DNA of 64,000 nt from Bradyrhizobium sp. CB2312 (GCF_029714425.1 NZ_CP121668.1:7585501-7649500), one strand, 5' to 3'. Positions 9,159-19,621 are shown, counted from the first letter of the stretch. Made by a program: numbers and translations. The notes: generated by a model not told the origin, from the letters alone.

Positions 9159-10088
9159 ATGTCATTCAACGGTACCGACCACCAGATCGCAGCGGTCCGC
9201 GCCTTCAACCGCTTCTACACCCGCAAGCTCGGCGTGCTCGACCAGCACCTGGGACAGAGCCCGTTCTCGCTCAGCGAGGCCCGGGTGCTCTACGAGCTCG
9301 CGCATCGCGACGAGCTTTCGGCAAAAGAGATCGGGAACGAGCTCGGTCTCGACCCCGGCTATCTCAGCCGCATCGTGCAGAGTTTTGACGAGAAGGGACT
9401 GATCACGCGAAAGCCCCTGCCCGCGGATCGCAGGCAATATCAGCTCAGCCTCACCGCCAAGGGCCGCCAGACCTTCGCCCAGCTGAATCTCGGCTCGCAA
9501 AACGAGGTTGCCGCCATGCTGGCGCAGCTGTCGGCCGGCGATGCAGCGCGGCTCACGCAGGCCATGGCGACCATCGAGGCCGTGCTGGAGCAACGCCGAA
9601 GCCAGCCCGCTTCGTTCATGCTGCGCAGCCATAGCGTCGGCGACATGGGCTGGGTCATCTCCAGCCAAGGCGCCGCCTATGCCGCGGACTACGGCTGGGA
9701 CATCAGCTATGAGGCGCTGGTCGCCGAGATCTGCGCACAGTTCATCAGGAATTACGACCCCGCGCGCGAACATTGCTGGATGGCGGAGGTCGGCGGCGAG
9801 CCGGTCGGCTCGATCTTCCTGGTCAAGGCCACGGACGAGATCGCCAAGCTGCGCCTGTTGCAGGTGGAGAAGAAAGCGCGCGGGCTCGGCGTCGGCCGCG
9901 CGCTGGTCGAGCAATGCATCCAGGGCGCCCGCGAGCGCGGCTATCGCCGGATGACGCTGTGGACGCAAAGCATTCTGGTTGCCGCGCGCGGCATTTACCA
10001 GAGCGCAGGATTCAAGCTCGTGAAGGAGGAGAAGCACCACAGCTTCGGTGCCGATCTGGTCGGCGAGACGTGGGAGCGGGATCTCTAG
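9159..10088 (+). CDS. MarR-type regulator fused to GNAT acetyltransferase
   Basis: A 309-residue two-domain protein. Residues about 10-145 form a MarR winged helix, with LSAKEIGNELGLDPGYLSRIVQSF as the recognition region and ADRRQYQLSLTAKG as the wing. Residues about 155-305 form a GNAT domain with the acetyl-CoA pyrophosphate loop VEKKARGLGVGRALVEQC (R-x-x-G-x-G/A). Such fusions may couple sensing of an acetylatable small molecule to transcription; the ligand is unknown. ATG at 9159 follows a GAGG at 9148-9151. The gene sits directly behind a large palindrome and has no obvious partner gene. Confidence 0.9.
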   Translation: MSFNGTDHQIAAVRAFNRFYTRKLGVLDQHLGQSPFSLSEARVLYELAHRDELSAKEIGNELGLDPGYLSRIVQSFDEKGLITRKPLPADRRQYQLSLTAKGRQTFAQLNLGSQNEVAAMLAQLSAGDAARLTQAMATIEAVLEQRRSQPASFMLRSHSVGDMGWVISSQGAAYAADYGWDISYEALVAEICAQFIRNYDPAREHCWMAEVGGEPVGSIFLVKATDEIAKLRLLQVEKKARGLGVGRALVEQCIQGARERGYRRMTLWTQSILVAARGIYQSAGFKLVKEEKHHSFGADLVGETWERDL

Positions 10089-10133
10089 CTGCGCGAGACG
10101 CGGCGCGGACTACGGAGCGATGCGCATTGTTGT

Positions 10134-10279
10134 GCCCTCTCCCCTTGCGGGAGAGGGCAGCGACGCAAGGAGACACAAGCTCACTGGGGTGAGGGGTATG
10201 CCTCCTCGCATTCCGTGCCGATAGATACCCCTCATCCGGCGCTTCGCGCCACCTTCCCCCGCAAGGGGGGAAGGGAAGA
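10134..10279. repeat. Palindromic repeat, family B (copy 2)
   Basis: Begins with a CCCTCTCCCCTTGCGGGAGAG-like arm (20-base class) and ends with CTTCCCCCGCAAGGGG-like sequence, with the internal CTCACTGGGGTGAGGGG and CTCATCCGGCGCTTCGCGCC modules shared with 7169-7328 and 23423-23580. It lies between the MarR-GNAT gene and the 3' end of moaB. Confidence 0.8.
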
Positions 10280-10288
10280 AAGAACAGA

Positions 10289-10852
10289 CTACACCGTCGC
10301 GCCCTGCGCCTTTGGCCGGCGCAGATGCTCGTCCAGCCGCGGCATGATCTCGACGAAATTGCAGGGGCGCGTGCGGTAGTCGAGCTGGCTCGCGAGGATG
10401 CCGTCCCAGCCGTCGCGGCAGGCGCCGGGCGAGCCCGGCAGGCAGAAGATGTAGGTCGCGCCAGCAACGCCCGCGGTGGCGCGGCTCTGGATCGTCGACG
10501 TGCCAATCTTGGCGTGGCTCAGCATGTGGAAGGCGATCGAGAAGCCGTCCATGCGCTTCTCGAACAGCGGCTCGATCGCCTCCGGCGTGACGTCGCGCCC
10601 GGTAAAGCCGGTGCCGCCGGTGGTGATGACGACGTCGATGCCGGCATCCGCGATCCAGCGGCGGATGACAGTGCGGATCGCCTCGACGTCGTCGGTGACG
10701 ATCTCGCGCGCGGCGAGATGGTGACCGGCTGAGGTCAGGCGGTCGGCGAGCGTCTGGCCCGACTTGTCATCCGCGAGCGCGCGCGTGTCGGAGACGGTGA
10801 GCACCGCGATGTTGAGCGGGATGAACTGTTTGGATTCGTCGATCGAGGCCAT
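10289..10852 (-). CDS. moaB: Molybdenum cofactor biosynthesis protein B
   Basis: A 187-residue MoaB/MogA-type protein acting on molybdopterin, by family knowledge in adenylation or MPT handling before molybdenum insertion; the precise role of MoaB as opposed to MogA is less clear. Visible motifs are VLTVSDTR at about 17-24, the MPT-binding TTGGTGFTGRDVTPEAI near 77-93 and FCLPGSPGACRDGWD near 137-151. The start at 10852 fits the family N-terminus. No other molybdopterin gene is in the window. Confidence 0.92.
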   Translation of the reverse strand: MASIDESKQFIPLNIAVLTVSDTRALADDKSGQTLADRLTSAGHHLAAREIVTDDVEAIRTVIRRWIADAGIDVVITTGGTGFTGRDVTPEAIEPLFEKRMDGFSIAFHMLSHAKIGTSTIQSRATAGVAGATYIFCLPGSPGACRDGWDGILASQLDYRTRPCNFVEIMPRLDEHLRRPKAQGATV

Positions 10853-10866
10853 TGGTACTTCCTCTC

Positions 10867-10998
10867 GTGTCCCGGACGCGATGCAGCGCGTGAGCGGTGC
10901 ATCGCAGAGCCGGGACCCATGTCAGAGGCTTGGGAGACCGGCGTTGTGGGCCCCGGCTCAGCAGCGCATCACTTCGTGCTGCGCTGCGTCCGGGGCAC
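10867..10998. repeat. Palindromic repeat, family D (copy 1)
   Basis: GTGTCCCGGACGCGATGCAG on the left faces GCGCTGCGTCCGGGGCAC on the right, with GGGACCCAT-like inner sequence. It resembles 21183-21335. It fills the gap between moaB and the zinc protease gene. Confidence 0.6.
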
Positions 10999-11008
10999 GA
11001 GATCTTCG

Positions 11009-11953
11009 TTACTGCGCCCCGCCGCCGAACGTGTTGCAGGCCTGGACCGTGCCCTGCTGATAGCCGGTCATGAACCACTGCTTGCGTTGCGCGGCCGATC
11101 CGTGGGTGAAGGAGTCGGGCACGACGCGGCCGGTGGCCTGGCGCTGCAGCGTGTCGTCGCCGATCGCGCTCGCCGTGGTCAGCGCGGCGTCGATGTCGCC
11201 GGGCTCGAGGAAGTTCGGACGCTTCTTGGCCTCGCGGTTGACCCAGACGCCGGAGAGACAATCCGCCTGCAACTCCACCTTGACCTGGAGTGCGTTGGCC
11301 TCGGCCTTGCTGCCGGCTTGCTGCTGCAGGCGTGTGACGCGCGGGATGATGCCGAGCAGGTTCTGGATGTGATGGCCGGCCTCGTGCGCGATGATGTAGG
11401 CGGTGGTGAAGTTGCACGCCGACTTGCCGGAGCAGCCGCGGAAGCGCGTCTCGACCTCGCGGAAGAAGCTGGTGTCGAGGAAGATGGTGCGGTCCGGCGG
11501 GCAGTAGAACGGGCCCATCGCCGACTGCGCCATGCCGCAGCGGCCGCCATTGGTGGCGTTGCGGAACAGCACGACCTTCGGACCGGTATAGGACTGCCCG
11601 CTGGCCTGGAAAATCTCGCTCCAGCGATCGTCGATCTCGCCGAGGATGCCGGATATCATGCTGCCGACCTCGTCGGTCGGCGCGCCGCGCTTGGCCGAGG
11701 TCGACTGACGATCGGTCTGGTAGCTCGGCGCCTGGCCGCCGCCGGAGAGGATCTCGGCGCCGCCGATCAGGATACGCGGATCGATGCCGAAGGCATAGCC
11801 GATCAGGCCAAGCACGATGATGGTACCGATGCCGAGCCCGCCGCCGCCCATCGGCAGGCCGAACCCGCCTCCTCCACCGCCGCCGCCAAAGCCACCACCT
11901 TGGTCGCGACGATCCTCGACGTCGTCGCTGCGGCGGAAGTCATCGTAACGCAT
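11009..11953 (-). CDS. YpfJ-type neutral zinc metallopeptidase
   Basis: A 314-residue protein of the YpfJ family. The N-terminus is charged, then a Gly-rich stretch (residues 19-42) runs into one membrane helix at about 42-56. The zinc site is HEAGHH at residues 190-195 (HExxH), inside YIIAHEAGHHIQNLLG. Further conserved segments are VVLFRNATNGGRCG and FYCPPDRTIFLD. It probably sits on the inner membrane with the peptidase domain in the periplasm. Substrates are unknown. The gene is divergent from ccrM across a 406-base gap. Confidence 0.9.
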   Translation of the reverse strand: MRYDDFRRSDDVEDRRDQGGGFGGGGGGGGFGLPMGGGGLGIGTIIVLGLIGYAFGIDPRILIGGAEILSGGGQAPSYQTDRQSTSAKRGAPTDEVGSMISGILGEIDDRWSEIFQASGQSYTGPKVVLFRNATNGGRCGMAQSAMGPFYCPPDRTIFLDTSFFREVETRFRGCSGKSACNFTTAYIIAHEAGHHIQNLLGIIPRVTRLQQQAGSKAEANALQVKVELQADCLSGVWVNREAKKRPNFLEPGDIDAALTTASAIGDDTLQRQATGRVVPDSFTHGSAAQRKQWFMTGYQQGTVQACNTFGGGAQ

Positions 11954-12100
11954 GGCGGTTGTCCCTCGGGGGTCCCTGATTCAGTCTCGTCGGCGCACAG
12001 ATACGCAAAAGCTCAACGCGCCACACAGGTAAAATTTCCATTGCGTTAATCAATATCCCGGTCGGCAAAAATTGCCTAGTGCGACAGCACGCCCGCACCA

Positions 12101-12134
12101 GCAATTTTTTCCGGTCCGCGTGCAATTTTTTCCG
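12101..12134. repeat. Two direct 13-bp repeats spaced 21 bp
   Basis: GCAATTTTTTCCG occurs at 12101-12113 and again at 12122-12134. The 21-base period equals two helical turns, so two protein molecules could bind the same face. It lies about 230 bases upstream of ccrM. Confidence 0.45.
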
Positions 12135-12262
12135 AGAGAAATTTGCAGTCGCGGCGGCTGCCGCGCCGCAGATGAATGCGAAATATACCGTAAAACACAG
12201 CGATTGTGCGCATCACGCGGCATATCGCGGGCGATGCGACGCCTGCTCAGAAAAGCAGCGGG

Positions 12263-12277
12263 TTAAGTCGTTTTTTA
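12263..12277 (+). promoter_or_regulatory. CtrA-like box upstream of ccrM
   Basis: TTAA-N7-TTTA matches the CtrA consensus TTAA-N7-TTAA in seven of eight positions. CtrA activates ccrM in Caulobacter (established). The site is 83 bases before the start codon. Binding here is an inference. Confidence 0.4.
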
Positions 12278-12340
12278 CTTTGCCGCTGCAATGTAACGGC
12301 CAGTCGGTTGTTTGGTCCCGCGTCGCCGACAGCGTCGCCT

Positions 12341-13490
<1,150 letters not shown>

Positions 13491-13513
13491 CCGCTGCCGC
13501 ACGTCGTGACCTT

Positions 13514-13602
13514 GTAGGGTGGGCAAAGGCGCAAAGCGCCGTGCCCACGAATCCTTCTCCGTAGATACAGAACGTGGGCACGCTTCGCTTTGCCCACCCT
13601 AC
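13514..13602. repeat. Palindromic repeat, family A (copy 2)
   Basis: GTAGGGTGGGCAAAG at 13514-13528 faces CTTTGCCCACCCTAC at 13588-13602, with inner GCGCCGTGCCCACGAA / GTGGGCACGC sequences pairing. Located between ccrM and a small membrane protein gene. Confidence 0.85.
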
Positions 13603-13671
13603 GGAGTCTTGAACGCGGCCACAGCCGGGACTACATTCGCCCGATCAGCCCCGTCCCGACGGGTGGCCCCC

Positions 13672-13998
13672 ATGCGACGACAGTCCGAGACTTTGCTGCT
13701 GGTGCCGCTGCTGCCGATCTTCCTGCTCGGCATGTTTCCGATGTTCCTGATCGCACTGCTCGGCTTCTTCGGCCTCGCGCTGTTCGGCGTGCTCGTGGTC
13801 TGCGTCGGGCTCGCCAGCAGCAACGAGGCGCACGACAATTTCAATCACGACGTCATCGTGCACGGCTATGCCCGCGGATCCGAGCGCGCGGCGCGCGCCT
13901 CCGACATGCATCTCGCCGCCAAGCTCGGACTGCGCCTGGAGGCGGTCGGCGCGGCGATGGTCGTTACGGCGGCGATCGGGCTTTGTTACGCCGGCTGA
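13672..13998 (+). CDS. Small membrane protein of unknown function
   Basis: A 108-residue protein with ATG at 13672. Residues about 8-46 are strongly hydrophobic (LLLVPLLPIFLLGMFPMFLI and onward), forming one long or two short helices; a polar middle with NEAHDNFNHDVIVHGYARG follows, then a second hydrophobic helix near 90-106. It is probably an inner-membrane protein with two or three helices. No known family is recognised. Codon use is like that of its neighbours and the frame has no competing reading. It stands alone between ccrM and a glutathione transferase gene. Confidence 0.6.
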   Translation: MRRQSETLLLVPLLPIFLLGMFPMFLIALLGFFGLALFGVLVVCVGLASSNEAHDNFNHDVIVHGYARGSERAARASDMHLAAKLGLRLEAVGAAMVVTAAIGLCYAG

Positions 13999-14112
13999 TC
14001 TGCGTGGCGCGCACATACCGCCCGCCAACTCGCCGCTTGCGCGTCCGGCCCCGGGTTTGGCAAGAGAGGACGCCACGCGTTCGCTCTCGGCAACACACTG
14101 GGGAGATGCTCA

Positions 14113-14793
14113 ATGCTCAAATTCTATTTCAACGGATCGCCGAACCCGACCAAGGTCGCGCTCTTCCTCGAGGAGTCCGGACTGCCGTTCGAGCCTGTCG
14201 CGGTCGACACCCGCAAGGGCGAGCAGTTCTCGCCGGACTATCTGAAGATCAACCCGAACGGCAAGGTGCCGGCGATCGACGACAATGGCACGATCGTGTT
14301 CGATTCCAACGCCATCCTGCTCTATCTCGCCGAGAAGACCGGCAAGTTCCTGCCCGCCAATCGCGCCGAATTGCTGTCATGGCTGATGTTCGTGGCGACC
14401 GGCGTCGGCCCGTATTCGGGTCAGGCGGTGCACTTCAAGCATTTCGCGCCGAAGGACCAGAACCACGACTACGCCCATAACCGCTACCAATACGAGACCG
14501 ACCGCCACTACACGATCCTCGACGGTCACCTCAAAGGCCGCAGCTACATGGTCGGCGATGCCTATTCGATCGTCGACATGGCGCTGTGGGGCTGGGCGCG
14601 GATGGTGCCGTTCAAGCTCGGCGACGGCGCCTTTGCGCGCTACCCGAACGTGAAGCGGCTCGTCGACGAGATCTCGGCCCGTCCCGCCGCGGCACGCGCG
14701 ATCGCGCTGAAGGACAAGTTCACCTTCAAGGCCGAGATGGACGACGAGGCGCGTCGCAACATGTTCAGGCACATGACGACCAAGGTCGCCTGA
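14113..14793 (+). CDS. Glutathione S-transferase family protein
   Basis: A 226-residue cytosolic glutathione transferase. The N-terminal thioredoxin-like domain begins MLKFYFNGSPNPTKVALFLEE, with the cis-proline segment NGKVPAIDD and the glutathione gamma-glutamyl contact DSNAILLYLAEK near residues 64-75. The helical domain has SYMVGDAYSIVDMALWGW, with the capping-box Asp. It resembles Ure2p/YfcG-like proteins. The start ATG follows GGGGAG at about 14099-14104. A rho-independent terminator lies 22 bases after the stop. Substrate is unknown. Confidence 0.92.
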   Translation: MLKFYFNGSPNPTKVALFLEESGLPFEPVAVDTRKGEQFSPDYLKINPNGKVPAIDDNGTIVFDSNAILLYLAEKTGKFLPANRAELLSWLMFVATGVGPYSGQAVHFKHFAPKDQNHDYAHNRYQYETDRHYTILDGHLKGRSYMVGDAYSIVDMALWGWARMVPFKLGDGAFARYPNVKRLVDEISARPAAARAIALKDKFTFKAEMDDEARRNMFRHMTTKVA

Positions 14794-14814
14794 TCGCACG
14801 ACACAGCTCTTCGA

Positions 14815-14840
14815 GGCCACGCGCTTGCGCGTGGCCTTTT
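14815..14840 (+). terminator. Rho-independent terminator after GST gene
   Basis: GGCCACGCGC-TT-GCGCGTGGCC forms a perfect 10-bp stem followed by TTTT. It ends transcription of the glutathione transferase gene and lies next to the convergent end of the first chemoreceptor gene. Confidence 0.85.
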
Positions 14841-14851
14841 GCTTCTAAGGT

Positions 14852-16861
14852 TCAGGCGGCGTGGACCGAGCTCAGGAACTTGGCGACTTCCTGCTTCAGC
14901 CGGTTGCTGTCTGAAGACAGCGAGCGTGCCGCCGACAGCACCTGCGATGAGGCCGAGCCGGTCTCGGATGCCCCTCGCTGCACGTCGCCGATATTGGTCG
15001 AGACGCGCTGGGTGCCGTGAGCCGCCTGCTGGACGTTGCGGGAAATCTCCTGCGTCGCCGCGCCCTGCTCTTCCACGGCGGCCGCGACCGTCGAGGAAAT
15101 CTCCGACAGCCGCTCGATGGTGCCGCTGATCTCCCTGATCGAGCCGACCGATTCCTCGGTGGCAGCCTGGATGCCGGAGACCTGCTGGGCGATCTCACCG
15201 GTTGCCTTCGCGGTCTGCTCGGCGAGTGCCTTGACCTCGGAGGCGACCACGGCAAAGCCGCGACCGGCCTCGCCCGCGCGCGCCGCCTCGATCGTGGCAT
15301 TGAGCGCGAGGAGATTGGTCTGGCCGGCGATGGTGCTGATCAACTCGACCACGTCGCCGATGCGGGCGGCGGCCTTGGACAGCTCGCCGACGCGCTCGTT
15401 GGTCTTGGTCGCCTGCCCCACCGCCTCGCTGGCGATGCGGGCGGATTCCTGCACTTGGCGGGCGATCTCGCTGACCGAGGAGGAGAGCTCTTCGGTAGCC
15501 GACGCGACGGCCTGAACATTGGCCGAGGCCTCCTGGGAGGCGCTGGCGACTTCCGTCGACAGGTCCTGGGCGCGCGAGGCCGTCGTCGTCAGCGTGCCGG
15601 CCGAGGCTTCCAGCTCGTTCGATGCCGAGGACACGGTGTCGACGATCTCGCCGACCGCACGTTCGAACTGATTGGCCAGGTTTCTCATATCTTGCTTGCG
15701 GCTCTCGGCCTGCCGCGCCTCGACCTCGACCTGCTCGTGGCGCAGGCGCTCGGTCTCGACCATGCTCTCCTTGAACACCTGGATCGCCTTGGCCATGTCG
15801 CCGATCTCGTCGCTGTTACCACGGCCGGGGACCTCGACCTTGAGATCACCACTGGCGAGCAACCCCATCGCCCGGGTCATCGTGGTCAGCGGTCCGACGA
15901 TGCTGCGCGCGATCAGGAAGGCGACGAGGCCGCCGAACAGGACCGCAAGGCCGCCGGCGACTTCCTGAATCCAGGTCGTGCTGGCAACGACGCCATCGGC
16001 GGCCGCGCGCGACTTCTGATAGTCCGCTTTCAGTCCGGTCTCCGCCACCTTGAGCTTGTCGACGCTTTCGGTGATCAGGGGCGCGATCTCGTTGCGGTAG
16101 ATTTCATCGGCCTGGAGGATTGCGGCGGAGGTCGTCTCGAAGGCCGCCTTGTAGGTCGAAAGCGAGCTCTTGATCGGCCCGAACGCGGCCTTGACCTCGT
16201 CCGGCAGACCGGCCCCCTCCAGGGACTTGAGCGCTTGCTGCGCCCGATCGACATTGGTCCTGAAGGTCGCCGGCCCCTTTGCGTCCCGGACGGCGAGGAA
16301 GCGCCAGTTCGCGACACGAACCAGCAGGACCTTGGATTCAAGATCGGCGACGGGGGCGACCACGCTGGTATCGCCGGTTGCACGCGCGGCCTCGACCAGC
16401 TTGCCGGTGTTGGCGGTCAGTTCGTCGCCACCGGCGAGCAGAACGGCCTTGCCCTTGGTCGTCTCGTTGACGGCGGCGCCCATGCGCTCGCGCAGAGACT
16501 TCATCTTCTCGATGTCGGCGAGCAGGCCATTGTAGATCTTGAGCCGCTCCTCGGAGAGCGTCGACTTGGCCGCAGCCTTCAACAGCTCGACCGTCGCGGC
16601 CTCCCGCTCCGCAGCCTCCTTGAAGGCCGGCTCGTTGGCGTCATAGATGTAGCGGAGGTTGGCGCGCCGCAGCGCCTGGAGGTTGATCGAGATTTCCTGC
16701 ACGCGCGCCGTGTTGTCCGACAGCGCGGACAGCCGCGTCATCTGGGCCTGAACGGCCCACAGATTCCAAACGGCGACCGCGGCCATCACCAGGCCAAGGA
16801 CCACGAGAACCGAAAATCCGGCGTAGAGACGCCCCCGAATTCCTAAACGCAAGCTCGGCAT
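14852..16861 (-). CDS. Methyl-accepting chemotaxis protein (tandem copy 1)
   Basis: A 669-residue chemoreceptor. TM1 is at about residues 13-35, a periplasmic helical sensor domain runs to about 300, TM2 is near 302-325, then a HAMP domain ([20 protein letters not shown]) and the cytoplasmic signalling coiled coil. The hairpin tip that contacts CheA/CheW has [20 protein letters not shown]. No CheR-binding pentapeptide ends the protein (it ends SVHAA). ATG at 16861 is chosen because it aligns with the paralogue at 17188-19197, which has exactly the same length; upstream in-frame codons are judged untranslated. The ligand is unknown. Confidence 0.93.
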   Translation of the reverse strand: MPSLRLGIRGRLYAGFSVLVVLGLVMAAVAVWNLWAVQAQMTRLSALSDNTARVQEISINLQALRRANLRYIYDANEPAFKEAAEREAATVELLKAAAKSTLSEERLKIYNGLLADIEKMKSLRERMGAAVNETTKGKAVLLAGGDELTANTGKLVEAARATGDTSVVAPVADLESKVLLVRVANWRFLAVRDAKGPATFRTNVDRAQQALKSLEGAGLPDEVKAAFGPIKSSLSTYKAAFETTSAAILQADEIYRNEIAPLITESVDKLKVAETGLKADYQKSRAAADGVVASTTWIQEVAGGLAVLFGGLVAFLIARSIVGPLTTMTRAMGLLASGDLKVEVPGRGNSDEIGDMAKAIQVFKESMVETERLRHEQVEVEARQAESRKQDMRNLANQFERAVGEIVDTVSSASNELEASAGTLTTTASRAQDLSTEVASASQEASANVQAVASATEELSSSVSEIARQVQESARIASEAVGQATKTNERVGELSKAAARIGDVVELISTIAGQTNLLALNATIEAARAGEAGRGFAVVASEVKALAEQTAKATGEIAQQVSGIQAATEESVGSIREISGTIERLSEISSTVAAAVEEQGAATQEISRNVQQAAHGTQRVSTNIGDVQRGASETGSASSQVLSAARSLSSDSNRLKQEVAKFLSSVHAA

Positions 16862-17187
16862 CACTGTCCACCCATCAAGGAAGAAAAGAGAAGCAGCCGA
16901 CGACCTTCTTACGATTGCAATGGCGATCCATTGCAACCACACCCCGGGAATCGTGCTGCACCGCCGCCGTACATTGCGGAACAATTGTTAATTGAGGCTG
17001 TATTTTACCGGCGTCGACTACGGAGAAGCCGACGAAGACATCGCTATCGTCTGTTCCGATGTACAAGAGTTGGGCACCGGTGGCGCACAGAATTGGTGGC
17101 CGGATCACGTAGTGCCTCGCTTCGGATCCACGCACACGCGCGTGGACCTTAGCTCTTGCGACGTCTGCTTTTTGATGTCCGCCCCGC
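16862..17187. other. Intergenic region between the two chemoreceptor genes
   Basis: This 326-base gap contains the promoter region of the first chemoreceptor gene and no convincing gene. A motif shared with the second receptor gene is at 16987-16995. An imperfect hairpin with 7-bp arms TCCACGC/GCGTGGA lies at 17127-17146, with no T-run on the minus strand. Confidence 0.5.
16987..16995 (-). promoter_or_regulatory. Shared chemoreceptor upstream motif (copy 1)
   Basis: TCAATTAAC on the coding strand, 126 bases before the start of the first receptor gene. The same nine bases occur 133 bases before the second receptor gene (19330-19338). This suggests common regulation or a remnant of duplication. 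Confidence 0.35.
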
Positions 17188-19197
17188 TCAGGCGGCGTGG
17201 ACCGAGCTCAGGAACTTGGCGACCTCCTGCTTCAGCCGGTTGCTGTCTGAAGACAGCGAGCGCGCCGCCGAGAGCACCTGCGAGGAGGCCGAGCCGGTCT
17301 CTGACGCGCCGCGCTGCACCTCGCCGATATTGGTCGAGACGCGCTGGGTGCCGTGCGCCGCCTGCTGGACGTTGCGGGAAATTTCGCGCGTCGCCGCGCC
17401 CTGCTGTTCCACGGCCGCCGCCACCGTCGAGGAGATTTCCGACAGCCGCTCGATGGTGCCGCTGATCTCCCTGATCGAGCCGACCGACTCTTCCGTGGCA
17501 GCCTGGATGCCGGAGACCTGCTGAGCGATCTCGTCGGTCGCCTTCGCGGTCTGCTGGGCGAGCGCCTTGACCTCGGAGGCGACCACGGCAAAACCTCGCC
17601 CGGCATCGCCGGCGCGCGCCGCCTCGATCGTGGCGTTGAGCGCAAGGAGATTGGTCTGGCCGGCGATGGTGGTGATCAGCTCGACCACGTCGCCGATGCG
17701 GGCGGCGGCCTTGGAGAGCTCGCCGACGCGCGCATTGGTCCGGCTCGCCTGGCCGACGGCTTCGGTGGCGATGCGGGCGGATTCCTGCACCTGGCGGGCG
17801 ATCTCGCTCACCGAGGAGGACAGCTCTTCCGTCGCCGAGGCGACGGCCTGCACGTTGGCCGTGGCCTCCTGCGAGGCGGAGGCCACTTCAGTCGACCGGT
17901 CCTGGGCGCGCGAGGCGGTCGCGGTGAGCGTGCCGGCCGAGGCTTCCAGCTCGCTCGATGCCGACGACACGGTGTCCACGATCTCGCCGACCGCCTGCTC
18001 GAACTGATCGGCGAGCCGGACCATGTCTTTCTTGCGGCTCTCGGCCTGCCGCGCCTCGACAGCGACCTGCTCGGCGCGAAGGCGCTCGGTTTCGACCATG
18101 TTGTCCTTGAACACCTGGATCGCCTTGGCCATGTCGCCGATCTCATCGGCGTTGCCGCGACCGGGAATCTCGACCTCGAGATTGCCGCCGGCCAGCAGCC
18201 CCATCGCCCGGGTCATCGAGGTCAGGGGACCGACGAGGCTGCGGGCGGTCAGGAAGGCGACGATCAGGCCGAACAGGATGGCGATGCCGCCCGCAGTCTC
18301 CTGCACGGTCGTCGTGCCGCTGATGACGGCTTCGGTCTGGTCGCGGGATTCCTTGTAATCCTTCTTCAGGGTGGTTTCCGCGGCCCTGAGCTTGCCGATG
18401 CTGTCGACGATGAGCGGCGCGAGGTTCTTGTGATAGATCTCGTCGGCCTGGAGCATCGCCGCCGACGTGGTCTCGAACGCGGATTTGTAGATTCCGAGCG
18501 AGGTCTTCACCGGAGCGAGCGTGGTGCGGAGCTCGCTCGCCTGCGGGCTCTTTTCGAGCGCCGAAAGCCGCTGCATCGCCCGGTCCACATTGGTCCTGAA
18601 GTTGGCCGGCCCCTTGGTGTCGCGCAGGGCCAGGAAACGCCAATTTGCGATCTGCACCACGAGCAGCCTGGATTCGAGATCCGCGACCAGCGCCGCGGTG
18701 TCCTCGTCGACGGCCGCACGGGCCATGTCGACCAGCTTGCCCGTCTTGACGGTCAGCTCGTCGCCGCTCGGGAGCAGCGTCGCCTTGCCCGTCCGCGCCT
18801 CGTTGACGGCGTCGCCGAGATTGTCACGCAGGCTTCGCATCTTGGCGATGTCGGCGATCAGATCGCTGTAGAGCTTCCGCCGCTCCTCGGAGCCCGTCCC
18901 CTTCGCGCCGACCTGCAACAGCTCAGTCGCCGCGGTCTCCCGCTCGGCGGCCTCCTTCATCGCGGATTCATTGGCATCGTAGATGTAGCGCAGATTGGCC
19001 CGCTGGATCGCCTGGAGATGGGTCGAGATCTCCAGCACCCGCGCCGTGCTGTCCGAGAACGCCGAGGCCTTCGCGACCTGCTCCTGCACCGACCGCAAGT
19101 TCCAGATGGCAACCACCGCCATCACGAGACCAACCGCCACCAGGGCCATGAAGCCTGCGTACAGGCGTCCCCTGATCCGCAAACGAAACTTCGGCAT
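17188..19197 (-). CDS. Methyl-accepting chemotaxis protein (tandem copy 2)
   Basis: A 669-residue paralogue of the receptor at 14852-16861, in the same direction. Order: TM1 about 13-34, periplasmic helical domain, TM2 about 300-325, HAMP ([20 protein letters not shown]) and signalling domain with [20 protein letters not shown]. The last 70 or so residues are almost identical to copy 1, down to SVHAA, while the periplasmic domains differ more, so the two probably sense different ligands through a common output. ATG at 19197 is used; an in-frame GTG at 19203 is possible. No pentapeptide tether is visible. Confidence 0.93.
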   Translation of the reverse strand: MPKFRLRIRGRLYAGFMALVAVGLVMAVVAIWNLRSVQEQVAKASAFSDSTARVLEISTHLQAIQRANLRYIYDANESAMKEAAERETAATELLQVGAKGTGSEERRKLYSDLIADIAKMRSLRDNLGDAVNEARTGKATLLPSGDELTVKTGKLVDMARAAVDEDTAALVADLESRLLVVQIANWRFLALRDTKGPANFRTNVDRAMQRLSALEKSPQASELRTTLAPVKTSLGIYKSAFETTSAAMLQADEIYHKNLAPLIVDSIGKLRAAETTLKKDYKESRDQTEAVISGTTTVQETAGGIAILFGLIVAFLTARSLVGPLTSMTRAMGLLAGGNLEVEIPGRGNADEIGDMAKAIQVFKDNMVETERLRAEQVAVEARQAESRKKDMVRLADQFEQAVGEIVDTVSSASSELEASAGTLTATASRAQDRSTEVASASQEATANVQAVASATEELSSSVSEIARQVQESARIATEAVGQASRTNARVGELSKAAARIGDVVELITTIAGQTNLLALNATIEAARAGDAGRGFAVVASEVKALAQQTAKATDEIAQQVSGIQAATEESVGSIREISGTIERLSEISSTVAAAVEQQGAATREISRNVQQAAHGTQRVSTNIGEVQRGASETGSASSQVLSAARSLSSDSNRLKQEVAKFLSSVHAA

Positions 19198-19329
19198 TCC
19201 CACTGTCCACCCGGATGCATGTGAATTCGAGCGGACCGAACGAATCCGGCAATCGTCACGGCCACCCTGGCAGCCGCACGTCGCGCTTGAGGCGACTCAC
19301 GCTGCACTGCGACACAATGGGGGACACTC

Positions 19330-19338
19330 GTTAATTGA
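19330..19338 (-). promoter_or_regulatory. Shared chemoreceptor upstream motif (copy 2)
   Basis: TCAATTAAC on the coding strand, 133 bases before the start of the second chemoreceptor gene, matching 16987-16995 before the first. A looser similarity in the next 20 bases (CATTG-like segments) is also visible. Confidence 0.35.
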
Positions 19339-19474
19339 ACCTTCCAATATTTCGCGCAAACCTGCGGCGAAGCGCGCAACGCCTGCTGATTTTGTAGCCA
19401 GCTATGCATGAATCGGCGCGCTCACCATCACGGGTCGCGAAGATGAAGGGCGCGCCGATGTCCGCTCTGTCATT

Positions 19475-19621
19475 TTACTTTCGCCGAACGGGCTTCTCCA
19501 ACTCGTACGCAATCTCCGACCGGGTCATGCCGCAGTCCTGAAGCTCCCGTTCGGTCATGGCAGCGAGCTGGTACCGGGCCCGGGAACGCTCCCGCCGAAC
19601 CCGCATGATGTCCACCAGCAT
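19475..19621 (-). CDS. DUF1127 (YjiS-like) small protein
   Basis: A 48-residue basic protein. The core RARYQLAAMTERELQDCGMTRSEIAYE matches the DUF1127 pattern of a basic helix followed by L-x-x-(L/M)-(S/T)-(D/E)-x-(E/L)-L-x-D-(I/C)-G-(L/M)-(T/S)-R. DUF1127 proteins include small RNA-binding or phosphate- and stress-linked proteins in rhizobia. The ATG at 19621 lacks an obvious Shine-Dalgarno sequence, and an in-frame GTG at 19636 would add five residues, so the start is uncertain. It follows the SnoaL-like gene on the same strand. Confidence 0.65.
   Translation of the reverse strand: MLVDIMRVRRERSRARYQLAAMTERELQDCGMTRSEIAYELEKPVRRK

Noticed and set aside
17127..17146. Hairpin TCCACGC/GCGTGGA after the second chemoreceptor gene as a terminator
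   Set aside because: No T-run follows on the coding strand and the stem is short, so a terminator call is not supported.
15017..19224. Long plus-strand open frames (about 610 and 620 codons) across the chemoreceptor genes
   Set aside because: Both are antisense to the two receptor genes, whose helices, HAMP and signalling motifs are unmistakable. The plus-strand proteins are low in complexity and rich in Arg, Gly and Asp.
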